This document shows, piece by piece, positions 37,825 through 47,028 of a DNA stretch of 64,000 nt. A program made the position numbers and the translations under genes. Numbering within the stretch: the stretch's first letter is position 1; every line of letters starts with the position of its first letter. The notes beneath the pieces were generated by a model. It saw nothing but the letters and a program-made list of their open reading frames with translations, had not been told where the DNA came from and ran no database searches. The stretch comes from Vibrio metoecus. Lineage in GTDB: Bacteria; Pseudomonadota; Gammaproteobacteria; Enterobacterales; Vibrionaceae. Location of the stretch: assembly GCF_000696385.1 (NCBI RefSeq), contig NZ_JJMN01000030.1, positions 1-64,000 of the forward strand. The letters run 5' to 3'.

Positions 37825-38619
37825 TTAGGCAATGGTATGAGCGAGATCTGGGAAAGCGCCACTCTCGACATCGTTGATGTACTTGGTAACCGCTTGGCGA
37901 ATGTCGCCTGTCTCAGCCAAGAAATTTTTCGAGAATTTTGGCATGTAGTTCGCCGAAATTCCAAACATATCGTGCATTACGAGAATTTGACCATCTGTGC
38001 CGTTGCCGGCACCGATACCGATCACTGGAACATCAAGAAGTTGGGTGATGCGGTTCGCTAGTTCGGCTGGCACACATTCCAACAGGACAATTTGTGCGCC
38101 TGCTTCTTGCAGAGCTAACGCATCACGTACCATGCGATCCGCTTTATCTTGCTCGCGGCCTTGTACTTTGTAGCCACCAAAAATATTGACCGACTGCGGT
38201 GTTAAGCCGAGGTGAGCGCACACTGGCACTGCACGTTCAGTCAACATTTTTACGGTGTCGACTAACCAATCGCCACCTTCAATTTTCACCATGTTCGCAC
38301 CGGCGCGAACCAGCTTGGCGGCATTTTCACACGCTTGTTCAGGCGTGGCATAGCTCATGAAAGGCATATCTGCCATGAGCAGGCAATTGGGGCTGCCTTT
38401 ACGTACACAACGAGTGTGGTAGGCAATCTCATCCACCGTCACGGGTAAGGTGTCGGCTTCTCCTTGTAACACCATGCCAAGTGAATCACCAACCAACAGG
38501 ACTGGCATTTCTTGGCTCTCAAATAACTGAGCAAAACTCGCATCATAAGCGGTTGATGTAGCAAATTTGCGACCTTCCTGCTTCCATTTCATCAGGTCGT
38601 TGATGGTAATTTTTTTCAT
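37825..38619 (-). CDS. panB: 3-methyl-2-oxobutanoate hydroxymethyltransferase
   Basis: 264 residues with a TIM-barrel fold. The motifs [29 protein letters not shown] and [14 protein letters not shown] identify the enzyme that makes ketopantoate with 5,10-methylene-tetrahydrofolate. AAGGACTAATA lies before the ATG. It is between folK and panC in one minus-strand operon. Confidence 0.97.
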   Translation of the reverse strand: MKKITINDLMKWKQEGRKFATSTAYDASFAQLFESQEMPVLLVGDSLGMVLQGEADTLPVTVDEIAYHTRCVRKGSPNCLLMADMPFMSYATPEQACENAAKLVRAGANMVKIEGGDWLVDTVKMLTERAVPVCAHLGLTPQSVNIFGGYKVQGREQDKADRMVRDALALQEAGAQIVLLECVPAELANRITQLLDVPVIGIGAGNGTDGQILVMHDMFGISANYMPKFSKNFLAETGDIRQAVTKYINDVESGAFPDLAHTIA

Positions 38620-38621
38620 TA

Positions 38622-39125
38622 TTAGTCCTTACTCGACGTTGGCGAATGCCAAATGCTGAGCCCATTGAGCGGTACTTGTTGCAATAGCGCTTGGATTTCA
38701 GTCCCGTCAGGGAGAGTTAAATTTGGTGCGATTTCCGCGAGCGGATACAGTACGAATTCACGTACTTTCATTCCATAGTGCGGAATGGTCAGGCGCTCGG
38801 TCTCTATCACCTCATTGCCGTAAAGCACAATATCGAGATCGAGTGTTCTCGGTCCCCATCGTTCGTTTTTACGGACACGCCCCTGTTCCAGTTCAATGCG
38901 TTGTGTGCAATCGAGCAGTTCCAGTGGCGTTAATTCGGTTTCAATGGCCGCGACCGCATTAATGTAATCTGGCTGATTTTGCGGTCCCATTGGAGTGCTG
39001 CTATAGAGCGATGAAGCCGCGATAAGGCGCGACTTCGGTAATTGAGTAAGCTGTTGTATGGCTTGTTGGGCTTGAGCGACTGGGTCGCCCAAGTTACTGC
39101 CAATCGCAATGTAGGCAAGCATCAT
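38622..39125 (-). CDS. folK: 6-hydroxymethyl-7,8-dihydropterin pyrophosphokinase
   Basis: 167 residues. [12 protein letters not shown] at the N terminus, [17 protein letters not shown] and the metal-binding [15 protein letters not shown] are the HPPK signatures. It transfers pyrophosphate from ATP in folate synthesis. Its ATG overlaps the pcnB stop (ATGA), and panB follows 2 nt after its stop. Confidence 0.96.
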   Translation of the reverse strand: MMLAYIAIGSNLGDPVAQAQQAIQQLTQLPKSRLIAASSLYSSTPMGPQNQPDYINAVAAIETELTPLELLDCTQRIELEQGRVRKNERWGPRTLDLDIVLYGNEVIETERLTIPHYGMKVREFVLYPLAEIAPNLTLPDGTEIQALLQQVPLNGLSIWHSPTSSKD

Positions 39126-40495
39126 TCGCTCGATTTACTCTTTGGCTTATTACGTGATGGTTTACGGCGGCGTGAGCTTGTTTTACCTGTACCTGTTGCG
39201 TTCCCCATGTCACCCACCATCGCCTGACGCATATTGCGCCCCGCGTTTTGGAAAGTGGCCCACCATTCGGCCAATTGCTTGGTTTCGCCGCCTTCAATTT
39301 CGCCACGCATTTCGAGGAAATCAAAGCCTGCGCGGAACTTGCTCAGCTCCAATAAACGGAAAGCCCGTTTGCCACTGCGACGTGGTAAGCGTTGTTGTAA
39401 CTGCCAAATATCACGAATGGTCGTCGTGTGACGACGTGGGATCGCGATACGTTTCACCACTTCATCTAAAATGCGGTTACTGGCTTCGGTCATGGCATCA
39501 AACTCGTGGAGACTCAGTGACTTCATCAGTTGATCGGCGAGCGTGATCATCGGATACCACAGCATAGCGGCAAACATAAAGGCCGGGTTGATACGCAGAT
39601 CTTCTTCGACACGAATATCGGTCGCATCCAGCACCAAGTCCAACATCTGCTCGGTTTGCGAGCTGTGATCAGCGGTGAAATGTTCCGCGATGGTTGGGAA
39701 AAGCTGCTGGAACAGATTGTACTGACGCATCAAGTGGTAGGTTTCTAAACCATGACCCGCTTGCAGCATTTTGAGCGACTCTTCATAAAGACGAGCGGCA
39801 GGAATGTCACGCAGCAAAGGCGCAAGGTGCTCAATCGGCTCGGCGGTGTCTTCCTCGATATCAAAATCGAGTTTGACTGCAAAGCGCACCGCACGCAGCA
39901 TGCGCACCGGATCCTCGCGATAGCGAGTTTCTGGGTCGCCAATTAGACGTACTAGGCGATCTTCCAGATCTTCCATGCCACCGGCATAGTCGTGAATGCT
40001 GTAGTCTGCAATGTTGTAATACATTGCATTGATGGTGAAATCGCGGCGCTCAGCATCTTCGTCAATTGTGCCGTACACGTTGTCGCGCAGCAGCATGCCC
40101 GCTTCCGATTGCGCTGCAATATTTTGGCTTTGGCTCGTCTCTTGATGATGGCCACGGAAAGTCGCAACTTCAACAATGTCGCGTCCAAACATAATGTGAG
40201 CCAGACGAAAACGACGACCAATCAGACGACAGTTACGAAACAGTTGGCGCAGCTGCTCTGGCGTGGCGTTGGTGGCCACATCAAAGTCTTTTGGCTTGCC
40301 GCCAAGGAGTAAGTCACGCACACCACCGCCGACAAGGAAGGCTTCAAACCCTGCGCCATGCAAGCGATAGAGCACTTTCAGTGCATTTTCGCTGATCTGC
40401 TGACGCGAGATAGGGTGTTCCTGACGCGGAATAATCGTCAAAGCTAAGTCTGGATATGTGCGAGTGTTGCTCGGTTCAAAATCGTTATTATTCAT
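39122..40495 (-). CDS. pcnB: Poly(A) polymerase I
   Basis: 457 residues. The class II nucleotidyltransferase core FLVGGGVRDLLLGGKPKDFD with the catalytic DxD, then RRFRLAHIMFGRDIVEVATF and RRDFTINAMYYN. The C-terminal tail is very basic (TSSRRRKPSRNKPKSKSS). It adds 3' poly(A) tails that speed RNA decay. The close relative, CCA-adding enzyme, lacks the long basic tail. Confidence 0.95.
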   Translation of the reverse strand: MNNNDFEPSNTRTYPDLALTIIPRQEHPISRQQISENALKVLYRLHGAGFEAFLVGGGVRDLLLGGKPKDFDVATNATPEQLRQLFRNCRLIGRRFRLAHIMFGRDIVEVATFRGHHQETSQSQNIAAQSEAGMLLRDNVYGTIDEDAERRDFTINAMYYNIADYSIHDYAGGMEDLEDRLVRLIGDPETRYREDPVRMLRAVRFAVKLDFDIEEDTAEPIEHLAPLLRDIPAARLYEESLKMLQAGHGLETYHLMRQYNLFQQLFPTIAEHFTADHSSQTEQMLDLVLDATDIRVEEDLRINPAFMFAAMLWYPMITLADQLMKSLSLHEFDAMTEASNRILDEVVKRIAIPRRHTTTIRDIWQLQQRLPRRSGKRAFRLLELSKFRAGFDFLEMRGEIEGGETKQLAEWWATFQNAGRNMRQAMVGDMGNATGTGKTSSRRRKPSRNKPKSKSSE

Positions 40496-40585
40496 GTGCT
40501 TCTGACAATGATTGCTGTTGCCGCTGTAAGCGCTACGCTGCTTAATTTAACGCTCACACGGACGGAATTTGGCGCTAATAATAGC

Positions 40586-41476
40586 TTAAGCCGGACCATT
40601 TGAGAATCTTGGTGTGATCTCGATCGCTTCCGGCAGTTGGTTCACCTGCCAATGTTGGCATCCCCAAGCCAGCATTTGCTCAGTATTCGCATCGGAAAAA
40701 TCCGTAGGCAATACAAAGCCTAGAAACTGCATGGCATGCGAAATCGTCTGCCTAGGATGTGATGACTCAATCGCTGGAGCGTGATTCTGTTTCGAGAGTT
40801 TATTCCCGTTACCATCCATCGCCAAAGGCAAATGTAAGTAGCTGACCGGCTTTTGTTTTAAAGTGTGATACAGGCTGATTTGCCGCCCTGTCGGTTCAAT
40901 CAAATCGGCTCCACGCACCACTTGGGTGACACCTTGGTCAATATCATCCAACACCACCGCGAGGTTATAAGCAAACAGGCCATCACGACGTTTGATGATG
41001 AAATCCTCTTCCGCTAAGGCTTTTGGTATGGTGATTGAGCCGTGTTTCAAATCAATGAAATCTTGTACTGGGTTATCCATCCGCAGCCGAATGGAGCAGT
41101 CTTGCTGCTGTGCGGGGGAATGGTTTTTACAGTAGCCATTATAAAAGCCGCCCATGGCTTTGATCTCTTTACGAGTGCACTGGCAGTAGTAGGCTTGGCC
41201 TGTGGCGAGCCATTGATTAATTTGGTCTTGGTACAAGGCATGTCGCTGGCTTTGGTAAACCACCGTGTCATCCCAATGCAGGCCATAAGCCTCTAATGTA
41301 CGTAGGATATGCGCTGCCGCGCCCGGCATTTCGCGGGGAGGGTCAAGGTCTTCAATACGAACCAGCCATTTGCCTTGATGGGCTTTGGCTTGGAAATAGC
41401 TCCCTAAAGCCGCAATCAACGAACCAAAATGTAAGGGGCCTGAAGGGGAGGGGGCGAAGCGACCAATATAGTTCAT
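40586..41476 (-). CDS. gluQ: Glutamyl-Q tRNA(Asp) synthetase
   Basis: 296 residues resembling the catalytic half of glutamyl-tRNA synthetase without the anticodon-binding domain. HIGH-like FAPSPSGPLHFGSLIAALGS, a zinc site (CQCTRKE ... GYCKNH) and KMSKS-like GNKLSKQ are present. It glutamylates queuosine at position 34 of tRNA-Asp. It follows dksA, as in E. coli. Confidence 0.95.
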   Translation of the reverse strand: MNYIGRFAPSPSGPLHFGSLIAALGSYFQAKAHQGKWLVRIEDLDPPREMPGAAAHILRTLEAYGLHWDDTVVYQSQRHALYQDQINQWLATGQAYYCQCTRKEIKAMGGFYNGYCKNHSPAQQQDCSIRLRMDNPVQDFIDLKHGSITIPKALAEEDFIIKRRDGLFAYNLAVVLDDIDQGVTQVVRGADLIEPTGRQISLYHTLKQKPVSYLHLPLAMDGNGNKLSKQNHAPAIESSHPRQTISHAMQFLGFVLPTDFSDANTEQMLAWGCQHWQVNQLPEAIEITPRFSNGPA

Positions 41477-41503
41477 AGGGCGATTTACCTTTCAAATGCA
41501 AAG

Positions 41504-41537
41504 AAACAAGAAAAGGGAGCGTGTGCTTCCCTTTTCT
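41504..41537 (-). terminator. Terminator after dksA
   Basis: On the minus strand GAAAAGGGAAGC / GCTCCCTTTTC with a small bulge and loop ACAC is followed by TTGTTTCTTT. It lies between dksA and gluQ and may give partial read-through. Confidence 0.65.
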
Positions 41538-41999
41538 TTACTGCTTTATCTTAGCCAAGCTATTTGTCTTTTCTTTGATTTCAGCGAGTGTTTTGCAATC
41601 GATACACAGATCTGCGGTTGGGCGCGCTTCTAGACGACGAATACCAATTTCCACACCACATGAATCACAGAAACCGAAATCCTCTTCTTTAATTTTGTCG
41701 AGAGTCTTTTCGATTTTCTTGATCAGGCGGCGTTCGCGATCACGGTTACGCAGTTCTAGGCTGAACTCTTCTTCTTGAGAAGCACGGTCAACAGGGTCTG
41801 GGAAGTTGGCTGCTTCATCCTGCATGTGGTGAACGGTGCGGTCCACTTCTTCTCTCAGTTGGTTGCGCCACGCTTCCAAAATTTTTGTAAAATGAATAAC
41901 TTGCGCAGGTGACATATATTCTTCACCCGGCTTTTCCTGATATGGCTCAACACCAGCAATGGCTAGGATGCCTAGCGTTTTCTTTTTAGACTCTGTCAT
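41538..41999 (-). CDS. dksA: RNA polymerase-binding transcription factor DksA
   Basis: 153 residues. A coiled coil reaches into the polymerase secondary channel, with tip residues D68 and D71 in DPVDRAS. The four-cysteine zinc finger is C111, C114 (CDSC), C132 and C135 (CIDC). It potentiates ppGpp at rRNA and amino-acid promoters. The terminator right after the stop and a 124-bp gap to sfsA suggest its own promoter. Confidence 0.97.
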   Translation of the reverse strand: MTESKKKTLGILAIAGVEPYQEKPGEEYMSPAQVIHFTKILEAWRNQLREEVDRTVHHMQDEAANFPDPVDRASQEEEFSLELRNRDRERRLIKKIEKTLDKIKEEDFGFCDSCGVEIGIRRLEARPTADLCIDCKTLAEIKEKTNSLAKIKQ

Positions 42000-42123
42000 A
42001 CAGATCTCCTACTAACCCTAGTCAACTGCGAGAGCAGTTAAATTTAAGGCGGGTATCTATAGCAAAAAGAAGTGGGTGAGGCAAACAATCCAACGTAAAG
42101 TTATCGTCAATGTGAAGACACCA

Positions 42124-42858
42124 TCAATTTTTTGTCACTTGATGGGCAAATTTGACCTCAGATACCATTTGGATTTCGAACTCTGAAAGTGACGCCTTGT
42201 AGCACAACACTTCCACCCCGGCTTCTTGTGCCGCTTTTAGTAACTGTGAATAGTTCGCGTCTATATGGAGAGCGGGAGAGACTTTTTCAATCCCCGAATG
42301 TAAAACGGCAAACAAAAGTACCGACCTGCTTCCATCTTTGGCCATTTCCGCTAATTCACGCAGATGTTTTTGCCCGCGAGTTGTGACGGCATCAGGGAAG
42401 TAACCTTGTCCTTTATCGCCTTGAATCTCATCCAAAAGAGTGACGCTTTTTACTTCTATAAAGCAGTTTGGTTGAGAATCTGACTTTAGCAAGATGTCGA
42501 TACGGCTATTTTCATGGCCGTACTTCACTTCTGTGCGGAGCTCAGCATAACCCTGCAACTGAGGAATACGCCCAGCCAAGATGGCTTCCACGACTAACGT
42601 GTTGGCACGTGCGGTGTTCACGCAAATCCAGTGACCTTTTTTTGTCTCCGTTAGTTCCCAACTGTGGGCGTATTTACGTTTGGGATTATCCGATGTAGAA
42701 AACCACACCGTACTGCCAGGCTCGGCGCAGCCAGTCATGGCTCCTGTGTTCGCGCAGTGCATGGTGATCACTGAACCATCTTCTAGCATCACATCAGCTA
42801 AAAAGCGTTTGTAACGTTTGAGTAAGGTTCCTTTTTGCAGAGGTGGGGAAAAGTGCAT
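42124..42858 (-). CDS. sfsA: Sugar fermentation stimulation protein A (SfsA nuclease-fold)
   Basis: About 244 residues from ATG 42858, with AAGAAGAG before it. N-terminal [14 protein letters not shown], the conserved [27 protein letters not shown] and [13 protein letters not shown] form the family set. SfsA proteins bind DNA and have a PD-(D/E)xK-like fold; the physiological role is unclear. An upstream in-frame start at 42894 is possible. Confidence 0.92.
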   Translation of the reverse strand: MHFSPPLQKGTLLKRYKRFLADVMLEDGSVITMHCANTGAMTGCAEPGSTVWFSTSDNPKRKYAHSWELTETKKGHWICVNTARANTLVVEAILAGRIPQLQGYAELRTEVKYGHENSRIDILLKSDSQPNCFIEVKSVTLLDEIQGDKGQGYFPDAVTTRGQKHLRELAEMAKDGSRSVLLFAVLHSGIEKVSPALHIDANYSQLLKAAQEAGVEVLCYKASLSEFEIQMVSEVKFAHQVTKN

Positions 42859-43103
42859 GTTTCTCTTCTTATTAATACCCAATGGCGGGGACATTTAAAC
42901 ATACCCTAGTGGCTTTTGTCACAATCGCATCCCCTTCCTATTGGAAGCTATAGCCATGGTGTTTCAAGGTGTTAAATGGCAATGCCATCGAGAGGTTAGC
43001 GGCAGGTGAGAAAGTCCCTCATTCCGCCTCTGGTGAAGCATTGAAGTTGAACATATAATTGCCGCCCGCCCGAGTCTGGGTATCTGTTTTTTGGTAAGGT
43101 TCC

Positions 43104-44462
43104 TTGCGTAACTTTTTGAAAAATATAGCCATATTTAAGGTTGTATTGTTGGCTGTTCTCGCGTTGTCAATTTGGTCTACCCGTATTCCTGATATGCCCT
43201 ATCATCAGGTGACGTCTGAACTGAGTCAGTCTGATTTCCATGTCATTGAATTCAATGATAATGGTGAAATGCACCTGCCGGGGCAATATCAAGCGTTAAA
43301 GGCGCGACTGGCAAAAAAACCTGGGGCAGAACTGCTGATCTTTATCCATGGCTGGCATCACAATGCTGCACCGACTGACGATAATTTTGTCGCTTTTCAA
43401 CGTTTTCATCGTGAAATGGCTGAAAGCCATCCCGGTTTGATTGGGCTGTATATTGGTTGGCGTGGTGATCAATACGATCCTTTCTGGCTGGATGGTTCTG
43501 ATGACCCTACCAGTCAAGTGGAAGCGCTGGACTTCCCGACGATTTTGACCAGTAAGCAGGTGGCTCGGCGAGTTGGTGAGCATGGAGTTAGAAATTTGCT
43601 GAATTCTCTGGAAGATCTGCATCGTCAAGGAACGCTGAGGCGCTATATTTTGGTGGGACATAGCCTCGGTGGCGTGGTTGCGCTGCACGCTCGCAAACAG
43701 GCGATTTTGGATAATCTGGCTGCCGGTCGTGGTGAAACGAATTTGACCGTACTTTTAAATCCCGCGGCCTCCGCCAAAGAGTACCAACCGCTGGATAAAT
43801 GGCTCAGCCCGAAAGGCTTTGGGCCGTCCATGCTGGTATTGCAGTCGAAAACGGACTTTGCGGTGCGTGAAGCTTTTAACTGGATTAAGGATGGTGAGCG
43901 CGCCGTGGGGAATTCTTGGGCAATCACTCATGACGTGGATCCGTGTTCGGGGCATGATTGCAATAAGTCAGTTAAGATCCCTCAGTGGCTAGTCGAGCAC
44001 GATGCCAAACCGGGGTGCATGCAAATATTGGATGGCGCTGGCTGGAAAATTCGCGCTAGGCTTTATGCACGAAAAACCGTTGAAAGCTGTGAAGATGCGA
44101 ATCGTCAAGCGGTGTGGGTGCTGGCGGTTGCGGACGGCATTATTGCAGGACATAACGGCATTTTGACTCACGATCAAGCCTTAGCACTCAATGCTTGGAT
44201 GCAGTTAAAACCCGAGTCAATGAGTGAGGCCTCGACTTCTGAACGATTAGAACCGTCGAGCGTGCTGCTCGATGATCAGGCATTCAGCAACGCTGAAAAT
44301 GCACGTGCTAACGCCGCGAATGAACATGATCTGAACACCGAACCGGCGTTAGTTGAATCGCAAGAGGCTGAACCGCAACAAAGCGCATCGCCTCTGTCAG
44401 AGTCGCTTCTCGTTGTGCCTGTAGCTGCTCAACCGGAAGAGCCTGTCTCTGCCGCGCAATAA
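43104..44462 (+). CDS. Alpha/beta-hydrolase (lipase-like) protein with membrane anchor, function unassigned
   Basis: 452 residues from TTG 43104, set by TAAGG 5 nt upstream. A hydrophobic N-terminal segment (about 9-26) is a membrane anchor or signal. The hydrolase core has IFIHGWHHN near residue 80 (oxyanion region) and the nucleophile elbow VGHSLGG with S187. The last 70 residues are Glu/Ala/Ser-rich and probably disordered. I recognise the fold but no substrate. It stands alone between sfsA and hrpB with its own upstream gap of 245 bp. Confidence 0.75.
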   Translation: MRNFLKNIAIFKVVLLAVLALSIWSTRIPDMPYHQVTSELSQSDFHVIEFNDNGEMHLPGQYQALKARLAKKPGAELLIFIHGWHHNAAPTDDNFVAFQRFHREMAESHPGLIGLYIGWRGDQYDPFWLDGSDDPTSQVEALDFPTILTSKQVARRVGEHGVRNLLNSLEDLHRQGTLRRYILVGHSLGGVVALHARKQAILDNLAAGRGETNLTVLLNPAASAKEYQPLDKWLSPKGFGPSMLVLQSKTDFAVREAFNWIKDGERAVGNSWAITHDVDPCSGHDCNKSVKIPQWLVEHDAKPGCMQILDGAGWKIRARLYARKTVESCEDANRQAVWVLAVADGIIAGHNGILTHDQALALNAWMQLKPESMSEASTSERLEPSSVLLDDQAFSNAENARANAANEHDLNTEPALVESQEAEPQQSASPLSESLLVVPVAAQPEEPVSAAQ

Positions 44463-44565
44463 GTTTAATCTCAGTCGTGCATTCAGGTTTTACCGGAATG
44501 CACTTTGGGCGCTTACTCAGTTTTATGTACAATGGCGCGGTCATTTCATGTTGTAGGAACCGCCC

Positions 44566-47028
44566 TTGTCACCGCTGCCCATTATTGAGGTGATGCCGAA
44601 GTTGTTGTCCGGTATCACCGACTTTCCACAACTCATCCTCAAAGCCGCGCCCGGTGCCGGTAAGTCCACCTACTTTCCGTTGCAGTTACTGCAAGCGGGA
44701 CTGTTCCACGGCAAAATCATTATGCTGGAGCCACGGCGTTTGGCTGCGCGCAACATTGCCCGCTATTTGGCGCAGCAACTGGGTGAAGAGGTTGGGCAGA
44801 GCGTAGGGTATCGGGTGCGTGGTGAAAACCGAGTCAGCCGAGCCACTCAGTTGGAGATTGTGACTGAAGGTGTTATGACGCGCATGCTACAAAACGATCC
44901 GGAACTGGATGGCGTAGATGTGCTGATTTTCGATGAATTTCATGAGCGCAGCATTCACGCTGATACTGCGTTGGCGTTGGCGCTTGAAGTGCAGTCTGCA
45001 CTGCGGGACGATTTAAAAATCGTGGTGATGTCGGCCACACTCGATCAGCAAGCTTTGCAGAACTTACTGCCGCAAGCGAGCTATGTCGAATCACAAGGGC
45101 GTGGTTTCCCGATTGAGATTCGCTATCAACCTATGCGGATTGATGAACCTTTGGTGCCGGCGATGCAGCGACAAATTCGTCATCTTTTGCAGCACGAAAC
45201 GGGCTCATTGCTGGCCTTTTTGCCCGGTGCCGCCAGCATCAACCAGTTAACCGAACAGATGAGCGATTTGGCCAACGAGGTTGAAATCTGCCCTTTGTAT
45301 GGACAGATGGAGTTCGCCGCGCAGCAACGTGCGATTGCTCCCGCGGCGGCGGGGCGGCGCAAAGTGGTCTTGGCCACCAATATTGCTGAAACCTCGCTGA
45401 CCATCGAAGGTATCCGCATAGTGCTAGATAGTGGGCTTGAACGCAGTGCGCGCTTTGATCTCAAAACTGGCATTACCCGCCTTGAACAAGTGCGGATTGC
45501 GCAGTCTTCAGCTGAACAGCGGGCAGGGCGTGCCGGACGTTTAGAGCCGGGGATTTGCGTGCGTTTATACAGCGAAGCGCAGCTTAAGCAGCAACCTTGG
45601 GTTCCTGAGCCCGAAATGCTACATACGGACTTAGCGCCACTGGCATTAGAATTGGCGCAATGGGGCGCGCAGCCGAGCGATTTGGCTTGGTTGAATTTGC
45701 CACCGAGCAGTGCGTTTGTGCAGGCGCAGCAACTGTTGCAGCGCCTTGGTCTTTTGGATGCGCGTGGGCAACTCACTGCGGCGGGTAAAGAGGCGCACTC
45801 ACTGGGCGTTGAGCCGCGGATTGCCGCGATGCTGCTGAGCGCCGATCGCTTAGGCGAGTTGGCCTTGCAAAGCGCTTTAGCTCTGGCGGTGTTACTTGAA
45901 GAGCCAGAACGGCAAGTGATTGATGTACAACATAGCTTGCACCGCTTGCAGCAAGGTCGCCATCCGAAGCAAAAACTGCTGATCCAACGCGCCCAATCTT
46001 TGGCGCAAAAACTCGATACGGCATTTTCACTCTCCTCGGTTGACTCCGCATGGCTGCCTTTAGTGGCGTGTTTGGCCTTTCCAGATCGAATTGCCCAGCA
46101 GCGCGGCCAACAAACAGGGCAATTTTTACTCGCCAATGGTCACGGCGCTTGGCTAGCGGTGGAGGAGCGTTTGTCCGCCGCCGATTATCTGGTCGCCTTG
46201 GATTTAATGCGCGGCCAAACCCAAGCCAGTCAAATTTTCAGCGCGCTTGAGCTCGATATCCACGCGCTTGAGCGCCTATTGCCAGCGCTGATTTCTCGGG
46301 TTGAACAAGTGGATTGGGATGAAAGAGCCGGCCGCCTGAGCGCGGAAGCGCAGTGGCGAATCGATCAACTGGTGCTTCGCCGTGAAAAGTTGCCAGAACC
46401 CGATAAACAAAAAATGACACAAGCTTTGCTGAGCTATGTACGGCGCAAAGGCTTAACAGTGTTACAGTGGGGCGAAGAGGCGAGCGAGTGGCTAGCCCGC
46501 GCGCGCTGCGCCGCCGAATGGCTACCGGAAGAAGCGTGGCCAGCGTTGGATGATGAAGCACTGCTTAAACATCTAGAGATGTGGTTAGAGCCGTATTTGG
46601 CCGGCGTAACCTCGGTGAAAGGTTTGCAGAATGTCTCGGTATTGGCGGCACTCAAGCATTATCTTGGCTGGGAGCTCAGTCAGCAGCTTGACGAGTGGCT
46701 GCCAACCCATCATTTGCTGCCAACGGGGAATCATAAAAAAATCCGTTATCAGCCGGGGATGGAGCCGACACTCTCTGTGCGCATGCAAGAAGTGTTTGGT
46801 GAGCAAACCTCACCGCGGGTTGCTAAAGGAACGCGCGCCGTGGTGATGGAGCTACTTTCTCCCGCACAACGCCCGTTGCAAGTCACTCGCGATCTCGCCA
46901 GTTTCTGGGCGGGCGCGTACAAAGAAGTGCAAAAAGAGATGAAAGGCCGCTACCCGAAACATGTGTGGCCGGATGATCCTGCCAATCATGTGGCAACCAG
47001 TAAAACCAAACGACAATTTAACGCATGA
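44566..47028 (+). CDS. hrpB: ATP-dependent RNA helicase HrpB
   Basis: 820 residues, DEAH-family. Walker A APGAGKST (28-35), DEFH in IFDEFHERS, the SATLD motif III, TNIAETSLTIEG motif V and SAEQRAGRAGR motif VI are in order, followed by HA2 and HrpB-specific C-terminal domains. The cellular role is poorly defined. TTG 44566 is supported by AGGA 8 nt upstream; ATG 44593 is the next Met. It overlaps the mrcB start by 4 nt. Confidence 0.94.
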   Translation: MSPLPIIEVMPKLLSGITDFPQLILKAAPGAGKSTYFPLQLLQAGLFHGKIIMLEPRRLAARNIARYLAQQLGEEVGQSVGYRVRGENRVSRATQLEIVTEGVMTRMLQNDPELDGVDVLIFDEFHERSIHADTALALALEVQSALRDDLKIVVMSATLDQQALQNLLPQASYVESQGRGFPIEIRYQPMRIDEPLVPAMQRQIRHLLQHETGSLLAFLPGAASINQLTEQMSDLANEVEICPLYGQMEFAAQQRAIAPAAAGRRKVVLATNIAETSLTIEGIRIVLDSGLERSARFDLKTGITRLEQVRIAQSSAEQRAGRAGRLEPGICVRLYSEAQLKQQPWVPEPEMLHTDLAPLALELAQWGAQPSDLAWLNLPPSSAFVQAQQLLQRLGLLDARGQLTAAGKEAHSLGVEPRIAAMLLSADRLGELALQSALALAVLLEEPERQVIDVQHSLHRLQQGRHPKQKLLIQRAQSLAQKLDTAFSLSSVDSAWLPLVACLAFPDRIAQQRGQQTGQFLLANGHGAWLAVEERLSAADYLVALDLMRGQTQASQIFSALELDIHALERLLPALISRVEQVDWDERAGRLSAEAQWRIDQLVLRREKLPEPDKQKMTQALLSYVRRKGLTVLQWGEEASEWLARARCAAEWLPEEAWPALDDEALLKHLEMWLEPYLAGVTSVKGLQNVSVLAALKHYLGWELSQQLDEWLPTHHLLPTGNHKKIRYQPGMEPTLSVRMQEVFGEQTSPRVAKGTRAVVMELLSPAQRPLQVTRDLASFWAGAYKEVQKEMKGRYPKHVWPDDPANHVATSKTKRQFNA

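Noticed and set aside
42895..43103. Small RNA or micro-ORF upstream of the lipase-like gene
   Set aside because: A 17-codon frame at 42956 lacks a ribosome binding site, and I see no terminator or conserved stem to support an RNA gene.
45180..46136. 318-codon open frame antisense to hrpB
   Set aside because: It is rich in Cys, Ser and Arg, as expected from the reverse complement of a GC-biased gene, shows no domain, and hrpB in the other strand is complete.
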